Shown here: positions 9,082 to 17,584 of the stretch, one piece after another
How positions within the stretch are numbered: the first letter of the stretch is position 1
Layout of the letters: every line of letters begins with the position of its first letter
Source: Nostoc sphaeroides
GTDB lineage: Bacteria > Cyanobacteriota > Cyanobacteriia > Cyanobacteriales > Nostocaceae
Assembly: GCF_003443655.1 (NCBI RefSeq)
Contig: NZ_CP031941.1
Coordinates: 4,896,501-4,960,500, forward strand
Reading direction: 5' to 3'
DNA length: 64,000 bases
Position numbers and translations under genes: made by a program
The notes under the pieces: model-generated
Seen by the model: only the letters and a program-made list of their open reading frames with translations
Database searches by the model: none
Told to the model about the DNA's origin: nothing

Positions 9082-9185
9082 TAGGAGTTAGGAGTTAGGA
9101 GTTAAGAGGAGGAGTAGAGTTAGGAATTCAAAACTCCTTACTTCTCACTCCTGGCTCCTAACTAACAACTTCTAACTCCTCCTTA
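9082..9185. repeat. Heptamer repeats in opposed orientation between the two linker genes
   Basis: TTAGGAGT heptamers on the left (9082-9105) face ACTCCTAAC-type heptamers on the right (9142-9180), so the mRNA could fold into a loose hairpin between the two linker cistrons. Short repeats of this kind expand and contract easily and may tune the ratio of linkers. Confidence 0.55.
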
Positions 9186-9201
9186 ATTCCCGATTCCCTA
9201 T

Positions 9202-10014
9202 TTATACGGCTGTAATGCTAATAACCTTACTGCCCTTGCGATTCAACTGCTGCAATTTACTAGAAAGTTGCTCGTATGGTACGAGCAATTCCGCAGTACC
9301 ACGCCGCACTACAGTTGAATTCGGGGAAGCTGCTTGTAACACTCTGATGCGGTATGTTTCCCCGCGACCACCTGTAGAAAGACCTGTTAAGGCTCCCGAA
9401 GAGACTGGGTAAATGGGTGAAGCTAGATTCTTAGCTACTTCCCAGGTTAGCCGCCCTTGTTTTTGTCCTTGAGCGCGATCGCTATTGGCGTAACCCCGAT
9501 ACAGTTGAAACAGTCGGCCATAGCTAACGTTTTTCAGTCCTACCTGGCTTTTAAAGCCTCGATAGTAGGGCACAATATTTTCGCCAAAACTCTCTTGATA
9601 TTCTAATGAGTCAATGTAGGAATTAATCTCAGCTTCATAACCTTGTGAGTTGTAAAGCTCAACATGGTACGAAATTTCTGACTCATCTTGCGGGGCCCGC
9701 CCCAATAGGTGTTTATAATTCAACTCGATAAACCGAGTTTGGGAGTTGGAGTAGAAAAACTTATCCCGATAGAGTTCCGATTGAGCAATGGCTTGCACAA
9801 ATCCCCTAACTGAGATTCCACCTTGCTGCAACAGTGATTCTGCACTGACAAGACGTTCTCCTTCCAGGAGATATTCATTACCCATAACCTGACGGTAAGC
9901 CGCCCGGATAACCACTGCTACATCCGCTTCTGTTCTATCGGGACGTAGTTCTACTAATGGTAAGTTTTCAAATTCTCCAATCCCTAATCTTGCTGCTTGT
10001 CCCAAAGCCGCCAT
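9202..10014 (-). CDS. Phycocyanin rod linker (CpcC/CpcH type), first of two
   Basis: A 270-residue rod linker with the same plan as its downstream paralogue. The linker domain occupies about residues 15-180 (ELNYKHLLGRAPQDESEISY, ENIVPYYRGFKSQVGLK, LFQLYRGYANSDRA), and the CpcD-like C-terminus ends in GSKVISITAV. There are two methionines including the initiator (the other in RQVMGNEY) and no cysteine. Having two tandem linkers between cpcA and cpcD implies rods at least two or three hexamers long built from this phycocyanin alone. Confidence 0.9.
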   Translation of the reverse strand: MAALGQAARLGIGEFENLPLVELRPDRTEADVAVVIRAAYRQVMGNEYLLEGERLVSAESLLQQGGISVRGFVQAIAQSELYRDKFFYSNSQTRFIELNYKHLLGRAPQDESEISYHVELYNSQGYEAEINSYIDSLEYQESFGENIVPYYRGFKSQVGLKNVSYGRLFQLYRGYANSDRAQGQKQGRLTWEVAKNLASPIYPVSSGALTGLSTGGRGETYRIRVLQAASPNSTVVRRGTAELLVPYEQLSSKLQQLNRKGSKVISITAV

Positions 10015-10102
10015 CTTTACCCTCCTCAGTTTTTACTGCAAAACTGAAAACTTTTTAGAAAAATTTTTTCTAGTCTTTTAACAGTCTTTTGAATATAAAA
10101 CT

Positions 10103-10164
10103 GCCCGGAGAGGTAAACAACTCATAGAACTCACTTGTCATAAGAGCTGATTTTCTCTCCGGGC
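10103..10164 (-). other. Stem-loop downstream of cpcA
   Basis: A perfect 10-bp inverted repeat GCCCGGAGAG (10103-10112) / CTCTCCGGGC (10155-10164) lies just after the cpcA stop and is followed on the minus strand by AGTTTTAT. Stem-loops in this position are known in cpc operons to give an abundant short cpcBA transcript and less linker mRNA by partial termination or 3'-end protection. Confidence 0.65.
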
Positions 10165-10176
10165 TAAAGAAACACT

Positions 10177-10668
10177 CTAGCTTAGAGTATTGATTACATA
10201 GTCGATGTAAGAATTGGCTTCAACAGCTGGGTCACCGCTTAGACCGTGGTTAGCTTTGATGTACTTGAGAGCTTCAATGTACCAGCTAGGAGACAGATCA
10301 AAAGTCCGGTTGATTTCAGCCAAGCCAGAAATCAAGAAATCGTCCAAGGGACCTGTGCCACCAACAACTAAAGCATAAGTGATAATCCGCAAGTAGTAGC
10401 CGACATCACGTACACACTTGCCTTTGCCGCGTGCATCAGACGCGAAGTTGGGGCCTTGTTGTTGAGTGGTGTAAGGGAACTTGCTATAAACTGCTTGAGC
10501 AGCACCTTCGGTCAAGCGTTGAGCATTAGCGCTCAATGCTTTTGCTGCTTGTAAGCTAGCTGGTGCTTGGCGGAAGCGACCAAAAGCAACTTGAATTTCG
10601 GTGCTGCTGAGGTAGCGGCCTTGAGAATCAGCCGATGCGATTGCTTCCGTTAAAGGTGTTTTTGTCAT
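10177..10668 (-). CDS. cpcA: Phycocyanin alpha subunit, sulfur-depleted form
   Basis: A 163-residue alpha phycocyanin, closest by eye to the CpcA type (SPSWYIEALKYIKANHGLSG). The chromophore cysteine is Cys85 in GKCVRDVGYYLRI (Cys84 in the usual numbering). Counting the whole protein, the initiator is the only methionine and Cys85 the only cysteine; ordinary CpcA keeps several methionines and usually another cysteine (for example MVTYCLV, here IITYALV). Ribosome site AAGGGAAA upstream. It pairs with the CpcB just upstream in the operon. Phycoerythrocyanin alpha was considered and judged unlikely because the chain follows CpcA throughout. Confidence 0.93.
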   Translation of the reverse strand: MTKTPLTEAIASADSQGRYLSSTEIQVAFGRFRQAPASLQAAKALSANAQRLTEGAAQAVYSKFPYTTQQQGPNFASDARGKGKCVRDVGYYLRIITYALVVGGTGPLDDFLISGLAEINRTFDLSPSWYIEALKYIKANHGLSGDPAVEANSYIDYVINTLS

Positions 10669-10757
10669 TTTGGTATTTCCCTTTTACAAACTTGATTGTT
10701 GAAATTTTGTTTTGTCCTAATGGACGATTATCTCAGTCAATAGCAGCAGTATCTGCC

Positions 10758-11279
10758 TTAAGCTACTGCTGAAGCAGCACGATCAAAATAGCTAGCTATT
10801 TCAGATGATAGAGCGCTGCAATCTCCTCTGGTGATGTTGTTTGTATCGTTGACAATAGCCAGAGAAGCTTGTTTCAACTTTTGAATACCAACAGCAACTG
10901 AAGCTCCTGGAGTTCCCAATGCCAAGTAGGTTTCCCGCAAACCATTGAGGGCACGATCATCTAACACGCTGGAATCGCCAGCAAAGATCGCATAAGTGAT
11001 ATAGCGAAGAATGATGTCCAAATCTCTGATACAAGCAGCTGCACGACGGCTGGTGTAAGCATTACCACCGGGAGTGATCAATTGGGGTTGTTCTGCCCAC
11101 AAATCACGAGCCGCAGCAGCAACTAGAGCTGACGCATTGCTGGTAATACGGTTAACAGCATCTGCACGCTTGTTACCATCTTTGACTAGTTCGCTCAATG
11201 CATCCAATTGTGCATCGGAGAGATATTCCCCACGTGTATCAGCTTGGGAAACTACTTTTGCAAATGCATCTAAAACCAT
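10758..11279 (-). CDS. cpcB: Phycocyanin beta subunit, sulfur-depleted form
   Basis: A 173-residue beta phycocyanin and the first gene of the operon. The two bilin-binding cysteines are present: Cys83 (RRAAACIRD) and Cys154 (RGDCSAL); Asn73 of GGNAY is the normally methylated asparagine. No other cysteine and no methionine beyond the initiator occurs. The otherwise conserved third cysteine of DDRCLNGL is replaced (DDRALNGL, Ala110), and the usual RRMAACLRDMEII has become RRAAACIRDLDII. This is the pattern described for the cpc3 phycocyanin made under sulfur limitation in Calothrix/Fremyella PCC 7601. AGGAG and AAGG ribosome sites precede the ATG. Confidence 0.93.
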   Translation of the reverse strand: MVLDAFAKVVSQADTRGEYLSDAQLDALSELVKDGNKRADAVNRITSNASALVAAAARDLWAEQPQLITPGGNAYTSRRAAACIRDLDIILRYITYAIFAGDSSVLDDRALNGLRETYLALGTPGASVAVGIQKLKQASLAIVNDTNNITRGDCSALSSEIASYFDRAASAVA

Positions 11280-11700
11280 TGCCTTAAATCTCCTAGTTTG
11301 CTTGGTTAAGAATAATTGGACTCAAAACTGAATGATTCAGTTTGTTTTTGATGTCAGTACTGCCTGACGAGTTACGAAAGGTTCAAAACAGACATCCACG
11401 GAATAAGTTTACGATCTCCAGGCTTTCAGATTAAAACTTTTGTTAAAAAACTTCAAACTTCTGTGAATGACTGGAAAACCTGATTAAGATGTTGTTTTTT
11501 CCTTCTAAGTTATCTTTATACAATGCTGCCGCGTCATTATTTATTACAAATTATTGTTATGTTTGTTAATTTAGTTTACATAACTTCACAGATTTATTTC
11601 TTTTAGCTATTGACAGAGAAGATTGGAGATTGAAGATCGCAGATTGCTTTATTGTTTTCCGAGAGTGACAAAACAGGGTTAAGCTCAAACCCTTTTCAAA
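11280..11700 (-). promoter_or_regulatory. Probable promoter and leader region of the cpc operon
   Basis: About 350 AT-rich bases precede cpcB, ending near repeats that begin at about 11640. A strong promoter must lie here because no gene reads in from upstream. I could not place the -10/-35 boxes or a sulfur-responsive operator by eye. Confidence 0.4.
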
Positions 11701-11751
11701 TCTCGTTTCCAGTCTCCGACTGGAAATACAGATCAATTGCGGCTCTTGCCG

Positions 11752-11862
11752 CTAGTGGTCTGTCCCATTAATTTTGCGGGGTTGTAGAGACGGGAAATTT
11801 CGCGTCTTTACAGGGTTTTGGTAACAAACTAATCAATCAGAATTAATGAGACAGAGCACTAG
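11752..11862. repeat. MITE-like element with CTAGTGnTCTGTCnCATTAATT ends
   Basis: The left end CTAGTGGTCTGTCCCATTAA and the reverse complement of the right end (CTAGTGCTCTGTCTCATTAA) match over about 25 bp with two differences. The centre carries the AGACGnGAAATTTCGCGTCT palindrome core. A truncated copy is at 24274-24357. Next to it, 11889-11943 holds another palindromic repeat (GTAGTGAGCGATTT...AAGTCCTTACTAC). No gene was found in 11640-12141. Confidence 0.65.
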
Positions 11863-12141
11863 TAGTCTGTGCCATTAGTTATGAAGGGTTTGTAGTGAGC
11901 GATTTATCGCTCAAATCAAGGACTAAAGTCCTTACTACGAACTTTTATCGAAAAAGTAAGGGTTCAAAACCTCGCCGGAAGTCAAGCGAAAAAATCCTTG
12001 TATTCTCTTGGTAGCTTGAAACCCTCTGCCCGTTGTGTCGGGCTTAGTTTAATTGCGAATTGCTCTCTTCGTAGCGGGGCGAAGCCCATTACGAATTGCG
12101 AATTGATTTCATAACCCTTCTATTGCAAGAGGTCTGTTGAA

Positions 12142-13287
12142 CTATGTAGGATTAGACTGGGTTCGGTTTTGAAGTAGCTGGATAATAGCAGCTTTTTCTA
12201 AGATTCCAACTAGGACACCATTCTTACGAATCACGGGAAGCACAGATAGCTTTTGTTGTTCGAGTAGCTGCATAACTTCCAGCAGAGGTTGATCGGATTG
12301 AACTGTGGTAGATTCGGTAATTGGTCGCATGACTTCTTTTACTTGAGTTTCTGACCACAGTGCTGTTGGGATGGTTCGTAAATTATCAATTGCGTAGGCG
12401 TAGCCCGTCGTAGACATCGCACCTACTAATTGTCCATCATCATCAGTCACTAAGAACCGATGCCAGTTTTGCCCACTTATAACTTGCTCATCGGCAAACT
12501 CTCTCAAGGTAAGATTACCAGATACAATCGGGCTATCAGGAGTTACAGCATCTTCGGCTGTCAAACCTGTGAGTTTTTCTTGCACTCTGGCAAATTGAGC
12601 AGCATTACCAGCATTTTGCAACAAGAAGAAGCCTATTAACAAGTTCCAGAAGTTACCGGCGTTGCCAAATAATACTAAGGGAAGTATACCTGAAAGAATT
12701 GCTACCCAACCAAAGATTTGCCCAACTCGACTAGCAAAGGTCACACCTTTATAAGGATTACCCGTGATTTTCCAAACTAGGGCTTTCAGTATATTTCCGC
12801 CATCTAAGGGTAAGCCAGGAATCAGATTAAACAGGGCTAATGCTAAGTTAACGGAAGCTAGAACACCAAGAATTGCAGCTAACGGCCCTGATGCAGCAGT
12901 AGTAACACCAATAGCTGTAACGATACCGCACAGTAGTAAGCTAACTAAGGGCCCGGCGATCGCTACCCAAAAAGCTTCACCTGGGGTTTTCGACTCTTTT
13001 TCTAAGCTAGCTAAACCGCCAAATATAAATAGTGTGATAGATTTGACATCAATTCCCTGACCAATCGCAACAAAACTGTGGCCTAATTCATGGGCGACGA
13101 CAGAGGCAAATAACATCAGCGCACTCATCAGTCCTAGTAGCAAAGCTAATCCCGCAGATAATTGGGGAAATTGTGCCGCCAGTCCACTGCTATAGCTCCA
13201 AGTTACCAAACCCAGAACTAAAAACCATGACGGATGAATATAGAAGGGAATTCCGAAGAGATTACCAACGCGAATTGTGCCATTCAT
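12142..13287 (-). CDS. Site-2 protease family (M50) membrane protein with CBS domains
   Basis: An intramembrane zinc metalloprotease of the M50B/SpoIVFB-like type with a cytosolic regulatory tail. The zinc motif HELGH is in FASVVAHELGHSFVA (about residues 66-70), and the third ligand motif is LPLDGGNILKALVW. Five or six hydrophobic segments span residues 15-230. Residues 250-380 form a CBS pair (VTPDSPIVSGNLTLREFADE; MRPITESTTVQSDQPLLEVM), which usually binds adenylates. The in-frame GTG at 13296 is possible, but the ATG at 13287 has AAGGTG at a good distance. Substrates in cyanobacteria are mostly unknown. Monocistronic. Confidence 0.88.
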   Translation of the reverse strand: MNGTIRVGNLFGIPFYIHPSWFLVLGLVTWSYSSGLAAQFPQLSAGLALLLGLMSALMLFASVVAHELGHSFVAIGQGIDVKSITLFIFGGLASLEKESKTPGEAFWVAIAGPLVSLLLCGIVTAIGVTTAASGPLAAILGVLASVNLALALFNLIPGLPLDGGNILKALVWKITGNPYKGVTFASRVGQIFGWVAILSGILPLVLFGNAGNFWNLLIGFFLLQNAGNAAQFARVQEKLTGLTAEDAVTPDSPIVSGNLTLREFADEQVISGQNWHRFLVTDDDGQLVGAMSTTGYAYAIDNLRTIPTALWSETQVKEVMRPITESTTVQSDQPLLEVMQLLEQQKLSVLPVIRKNGVLVGILEKAAIIQLLQNRTQSNPT

Positions 13288-13522
13288 GTCGTTCACCTTT
13301 GATTTCAGCTTTGAGAAGTTTACTTTTTTCCTTCTCGATGTCTTCAGTGTAACGAAAGGTTAAGAGATTTTAATCTTGATGACGGTAGTGGTGTCCGTCT
13401 GTAAAGGTGCGGTTATTGGCATGAGGGGATCTTCGCGTGATGTGACTCAAACTTTAGATCCCCCAACCCCCTTAAAAAGGGGGCTAAGAAAAAGTTGCAC
13501 ACGACGTTTTGTATCAAAGTTA

Positions 13523-13667
13523 AGGGACTTCCAAGTAAAAAAATATTCCATTGCTATTGTTCACTGTTGACCGTTGACGGTTCACGAGTTTTTCAGTCAA
13601 CAGTCAACAGTCAACAGTCAACAGTCAACGACTTGAATGTGGAATAATTTATTTTTTGGAGTTCCCT
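13523..13667. repeat. AGGGACTTCCAA-family element, copy with CAACAGT tandem repeats
   Basis: Left end AGGGACTTCCAAGTAAAAAA, right end TTATTTTTTGGAGTTCCCT. The interior has four CAGTCAA heptamers and the palindromic GACCGTTGACGGTTCAC. Full copies are at 43171-43296 and 47898-48022, and a half copy is inside the IS5 relic at about 56222-56287. A reversed right end also follows at 13681-13700. The 13288-13735 gap has no gene. Confidence 0.6.
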
Positions 13668-13735
13668 AAGTGAAATCCTATCAAGGAACTCCAAAAAATA
13701 AGTTATCCAATTTTTGGAATCAAAACGACTTTTCC

Positions 13736-15448
13736 TCACCCAACTAAAAGCTCCATCTGCTGAGAAATTTTCTGCAACATCGGGGCAATTATATCAGCAG
13801 GGACAGGACGACTGAAGTAGTAACCTTGACCTTCCTCACATCCCTGCATTTTCAGATAGTCAAGCTGTTCTTGGGTTTCTACACCCTCTGCGGTGATACT
13901 CAACCGGAGGCTTTTTGCGAGGGCAATAATGGCATTGGTAACGGCGGCGCTATCAGGATTGGACATAAGATCCTGCACAAATGACTGATCAATCTTCAGT
14001 ATATTCACAGGAAAGCGCTTCAAGTAGCTCAAGGAGGAATAACCGGTGCCGAAGTCGTCTAGAGCCAACCATATACCCAGTTCTCGTAATTGTTTTAAGG
14101 TTTTAATCGATCGCTCAATGTTACCCATTAAGAAGCTTTCTGTTACTTCCAGTTCGAGATCAGATGCTTGGAGTTCAGTCTCCTCAAGAATTTGGTTGAT
14201 CACCTCAACCAGATAGGGTTGTTCAAACTGTCGAGATGACAGATTCACAGACATCCTAATTGGGGTAAATCCAGCAAGCTGCCAAGCACGGTTTTGGGCG
14301 CAAGCAGTTCGCAAAACCCATTCGCCAATTGGTACGATCGCACCATTAGCTTCTGCGATCGGAATAAATTTTGCTGGAGAAATCATACCTAAAGTAGGAT
14401 GCTGCCAGCGAATCAACGCTTCCACAGCTGTAATTTGTCCGCTATGTAAATCAATTAGAGGTTGATAATAAACCAGCATTTCGTTACGCTCAAGCGCCCC
14501 ATGTAATTCATTTTCTAATGTCAATCGTTTCTGCAACTGAGCATTAATTTCCGGCGAATAGAATTCGTATTGGCTACGCCCTTGCTGCTTCGCTTGGTAA
14601 AGCGCTATGTGAGCCTGTTGCAAGAGTTGCTCTACGCTGTTGTGATCGTTGATGCCATTAATTGTTATCCCAATGCTAGCGGTGATATGAATCGAGTTAC
14701 CCTCAATAGAAAAAGGTTTGCTCAGGGTACTCAACAGCAGCTGAGATAGCTTAATCACACTTTCAAAAGAAGCAATCTCCATTCGGACAAGAGCAAATTC
14801 ATCTCCACTCAAATGGGCAAGAATATCTGTTTGTGCTATGCAGGTTGATAACCTCTGGGCAACTGCTCTTAACAACAAATTTATTGCCTTATGCTCCAAT
14901 CCATGACTTATACCAGTGAAATCATCAATACTTAGCAAAAAGACAGCTACAAGACGCTGGTTATTTTCAGGTTTGGATAAAATTTCACGGAGGCGATCAC
15001 AGAATAAATCACAATTGGGCAATCCAGTCAAGTTATCATAATTAGTGATGTGGTGAATTAACTCATCTAATTTGTGAAGAGTTCGTGAGGTATCTGCCAT
15101 CAATGTACCCGCTTCATCAGCAAATTCTGTGGGCAATTCAGGTAGAGTTTTGGTGTTCAGATAATGTTGCAATGCAGCAGATGTCACAATGACCGGTTTG
15201 AGCAGATGGTTTAGCGCGTAGAGGGTGGCGGCTGTACCCGCTAACGTCGCCAACAGAGCAATAATCATAACTCGCGCTGCCATCTCCCAAGAATAGGAGT
15301 TTGAGATGACGAAACTCAAAAGTAAAGTCAAAAGTGGTACGTGAGTGCCCAAAAATGCCACCAACATAATTTTAGCGGTGTAACTTTTCTTGAGCCATCC
15401 TAAATTAGCTAGGAATGAGTAGAGGTAGAGTTTGTGATTGAGGTTCAT
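13736..15448 (-). CDS. Membrane GGDEF-EAL protein (cyclic-di-GMP phosphodiesterase)
   Basis: About 570 residues. Two hydrophobic helices near the N-terminus (residues 25-80) anchor it in the plasma membrane. A GGDEF-like domain follows (about 130-300) whose signature is SGDEF in LAHLSGDEFALVRM, so cyclase activity is doubtful. The EAL domain (about 320-560) looks intact: VEALIRWQHP, NLSSRQF, LELEVTESFLM, LALDDFGTGYSSLSYL, LKIDQSFVQDL and AEGVETQEQL. I infer that it degrades cyclic-di-GMP. The frame opens with a TTG at 15472, but the ATG at 15448 is the more likely start; no clear ribosome site supports either. No PAS or GAF sensor domain is present, so any signal probably enters through the short extracytoplasmic region. 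Confidence 0.88.
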   Translation of the reverse strand: MNLNHKLYLYSFLANLGWLKKSYTAKIMLVAFLGTHVPLLTLLLSFVISNSYSWEMAARVMIIALLATLAGTAATLYALNHLLKPVIVTSAALQHYLNTKTLPELPTEFADEAGTLMADTSRTLHKLDELIHHITNYDNLTGLPNCDLFCDRLREILSKPENNQRLVAVFLLSIDDFTGISHGLEHKAINLLLRAVAQRLSTCIAQTDILAHLSGDEFALVRMEIASFESVIKLSQLLLSTLSKPFSIEGNSIHITASIGITINGINDHNSVEQLLQQAHIALYQAKQQGRSQYEFYSPEINAQLQKRLTLENELHGALERNEMLVYYQPLIDLHSGQITAVEALIRWQHPTLGMISPAKFIPIAEANGAIVPIGEWVLRTACAQNRAWQLAGFTPIRMSVNLSSRQFEQPYLVEVINQILEETELQASDLELEVTESFLMGNIERSIKTLKQLRELGIWLALDDFGTGYSSLSYLKRFPVNILKIDQSFVQDLMSNPDSAAVTNAIIALAKSLRLSITAEGVETQEQLDYLKMQGCEEGQGYYFSRPVPADIIAPMLQKISQQMELLVG

Positions 15449-15472
15449 AAATAATTTTTGATAGGAGAGCAA

Positions 15473-15998
15473 ATTAGTTCCGAGCTATTCTGACAAAAAG
15501 TGTTTTTAATTCGCAATTTAGTGGAATAAGCTCTCGTGGAACCCAACCCTCATAAGGTTATATATTATGCTTCCCAATTTAGTTTTCTACTTGATATATA
15601 TAACGATAAAGTTTCTGTAAAACTTATTTAATAAGGAATGTCAGCATTAATACGTAGCTAGATTAATGCTGATATTCTATTAATATTTATTAGTTTGTCT
15701 TCATGTGATATCAAAGACCATATAAAATTCCGGCTTGAATTTTGAAAGCATACTGAGGCTCAAAACCAGTTTTTGACCCCTTTTTCTTCTCTTATTGCGA
15801 TAAATCTGGGTTAAGCTTCAAGTCTGGCCAAGCCTAATTTTGTGCAGCCTATTAGATAATTGGTATTATTCGGATTTGTGCAAAAAGTCAAGTTGATTGA
15901 GTTAATTATAAATATTTTTTACTTTTTTAGATTTTTTGATTTACTTGTATCCATAAAACTTTATTCTGAAAAACGATGTTTATAGCCAGTCAACTTGT
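15473..15998. other. AT-rich intergenic region
   Basis: About 525 AT-rich bases between two divergent genes (GGDEF-EAL on minus, pathogen-related homologue on plus). It must contain both promoters. No ORF, RNA gene or strong repeat was recognised. Confidence 0.4.
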
Positions 15999-16670
15999 AT
16001 GAGTAGCGAAAAAACTACAGAATTGCCGCTCTGGGTACAAGATAGAGATATAGTCATTGCTCATGATGAAGAAGTACAGTGGCGAGAAGGAAAACGCCCG
16101 GATTATTCTTACACCAATGAATTTCTTCATCAAGAGAGTCAATTTCAGCATCCAGAAGGTTCTTTAGAAGCAATCGCACAAAACTTAGTCCGAAATTTTG
16201 AGATGGAAGCTTCTAATAAATCTAATCCTCAACAGTGGCTTTCGATTGTTACTGATAAGTTTAAGATGAGTACCAATGGAGGACAACAATATACTGCTCA
16301 GGATGTCGCAGTCGAAGGTACTTATAATCTGTTCCTGGGTGAAAGTGAGCAGTATAGCTCTGAAACAGAAACCTTTGAATCTTCATTTGAGGTTTTTCAT
16401 AATGCTTTTGCTAATGGCTTCCTTTGGGAATTAACAGAAGTTCTTTCGGGGCCACCTAATGTTACTTTTAAGTGGCGACATTGGGGAACATTTAATGGTT
16501 CCTATAAAGACTATGCACCCACAGGAGAAACAATAGAAATCGTAGGAGTTAGTATTGCTCGCCTGAGTGATGATTTAAAGATTGAGTCTTTAGAGCATTA
16601 TTTTGATAATAATGTCTTTCTTCAAAAATTAACCGCAGGGGGTTGTCCCTTCCATTCCCAAAAGGAGTAG
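15999..16670 (+). CDS. Homologue of plant pathogen-related protein (SnoaL/NTF2-like fold)
   Basis: A 223-residue soluble protein. From memory it aligns along most of its length with the barley pathogen-related protein: PDYSYTN near the start, HPEGSLEAIAQNLVRNFEME, STNG, YNLFLGE, FKWRHWGTFNGSYKDYAPTG, VGVSIARL and the C-terminal GCPF. Some cyanobacteria and plants share this family, which has a SnoaL-like core; no enzymatic reaction is established. No signal peptide. The ATG lacks a recognisable ribosome site. It is transcribed alone, convergent with hpnG. Confidence 0.75.
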   Translation: MSSEKTTELPLWVQDRDIVIAHDEEVQWREGKRPDYSYTNEFLHQESQFQHPEGSLEAIAQNLVRNFEMEASNKSNPQQWLSIVTDKFKMSTNGGQQYTAQDVAVEGTYNLFLGESEQYSSETETFESSFEVFHNAFANGFLWELTEVLSGPPNVTFKWRHWGTFNGSYKDYAPTGETIEIVGVSIARLSDDLKIESLEHYFDNNVFLQKLTAGGCPFHSQKE

Positions 16671-16680
16671 CCCTGGCAGC

Positions 16681-16784
16681 TATAACAATCCTATCTGATT
16701 TGTGAAAATTCGCAGTGTCCAGATCCCCGACTTCTTAAAGAAGTCGGGGATCTAACTTTTCATGAATGATTTAGGATTGCTATA
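16681..16784. repeat. MITE-like element with a perfect 33-bp palindrome
   Basis: The ends TATAACAATCCTA and TAGGATTGCTATA are imperfect inverted repeats. In the centre, 16721-16753 is a perfect palindrome with 16-bp arms (AGATCCCCGACTTCTT) around a single base. It could also act as a bidirectional terminator between the two convergent genes. A further repeat with GAAGTCGCACTAG / CTAGTGCGACTTC-like ends follows at about 16785-16900. Confidence 0.6.
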
Positions 16785-16903
16785 GAAGTCGCACTAGTTT
16801 GACTACATGAGACAAAATCTGCCTCCGCAGATTAGCAAACCTTTGATTTTGTATTAGTCCACGGAGGTGGACGAAAGTTTGTGTAGTAGCGACTTCTAGT
16901 CGC

Positions 16904-17584
16904 CTATTGATTGCTAGAAAAGAGTCGATTTGTAACTTCCTGTAACACCTTTAATGCTGTTAATGAACCTCGAATCAGCCGAATAGCTGCAAGAGGTTGT
17001 CGAAGCATTGCCATCGCTAAAGGCAAAGGATTTAGGGAGCCATCAGAGTTAATTGCTGGTGTGAGATCGGGGATATTGTGCTGACAATCGTCGCTGACTA
17101 CTCGCAGCATTGCCACTGCAACTCCATCTGCATTGAAAAACTCTAGGGCGGTAAATGCTTCCATATCAACAACATCAGCTGCCAAAGTCTCACCCAAATA
17201 GCGTTTTTCGGCAGCAGACGAAATTACGCGATCGCTTGTCATAGACTTGACTAATGAGGCTTTTTCTGATATTGCAGAGTGTAATTGTGCTGTGAAAGTG
17301 CGATCGCACTCTAGCCGCTTCCCTTGATAAACACAATCTTCATACAGGACAATATCACCAACTGTATAGCGATCGCTCAAGCTACCACATATACCCATAA
17401 TCAGCACTCTGGATGGAGCTAAAAATTGTCCTTGTTGTAGGTATTTAAGTAAAGGCTTCATCCCAACAGGTATAGCTACTATCGTTGGGATGGAACCAGT
17501 AATGCCGCTTAATCCGCGACAGACAGCTTTATATTCTGCTCCCTGAGGTACCAGAATTGTGGTAGTGGGCAAAAAATTAGGCAC
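16904..17584 (-). CDS. hpnG: Hopanoid-associated phosphorylase/nucleosidase HpnG
   Basis: HpnG removes adenine from adenosylhopane, giving ribosyl/phosphoribosylhopane in bacteriohopanepolyol synthesis. The 226-residue protein has the purine-phosphorylase fold: ILVPQGAEYKAVCRGL, MGICGSLSDRYTVGDIV, VVDMEAFTALEF and VVSDDCQHN. The identity is strengthened by hpnA and hpnH a few genes away. The frame opens with TTG at 17605, but the GTG at 17584 has GAGAGG directly upstream and overlaps the stop of the diiron protein gene by 8 bases, so translation is coupled. It could alternatively be a general MTA/SAH nucleosidase, but context argues against that. Confidence 0.82.
   Translation of the reverse strand: MPNFLPTTTILVPQGAEYKAVCRGLSGITGSIPTIVAIPVGMKPLLKYLQQGQFLAPSRVLIMGICGSLSDRYTVGDIVLYEDCVYQGKRLECDRTFTAQLHSAISEKASLVKSMTSDRVISSAAEKRYLGETLAADVVDMEAFTALEFFNADGVAVAMLRVVSDDCQHNIPDLTPAINSDGSLNPLPLAMAMLRQPLAAIRLIRGSLTALKVLQEVTNRLFSSNQ

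Noticed and set aside
10177..11279. Phycoerythrocyanin (pecB/pecA) identity for the first two operon genes
   Set aside because: Tandem linkers and HEAT lyases also fit a pec operon, but both subunits follow CpcB/CpcA sequence along their length; the differences are mainly loss of Met and Cys.
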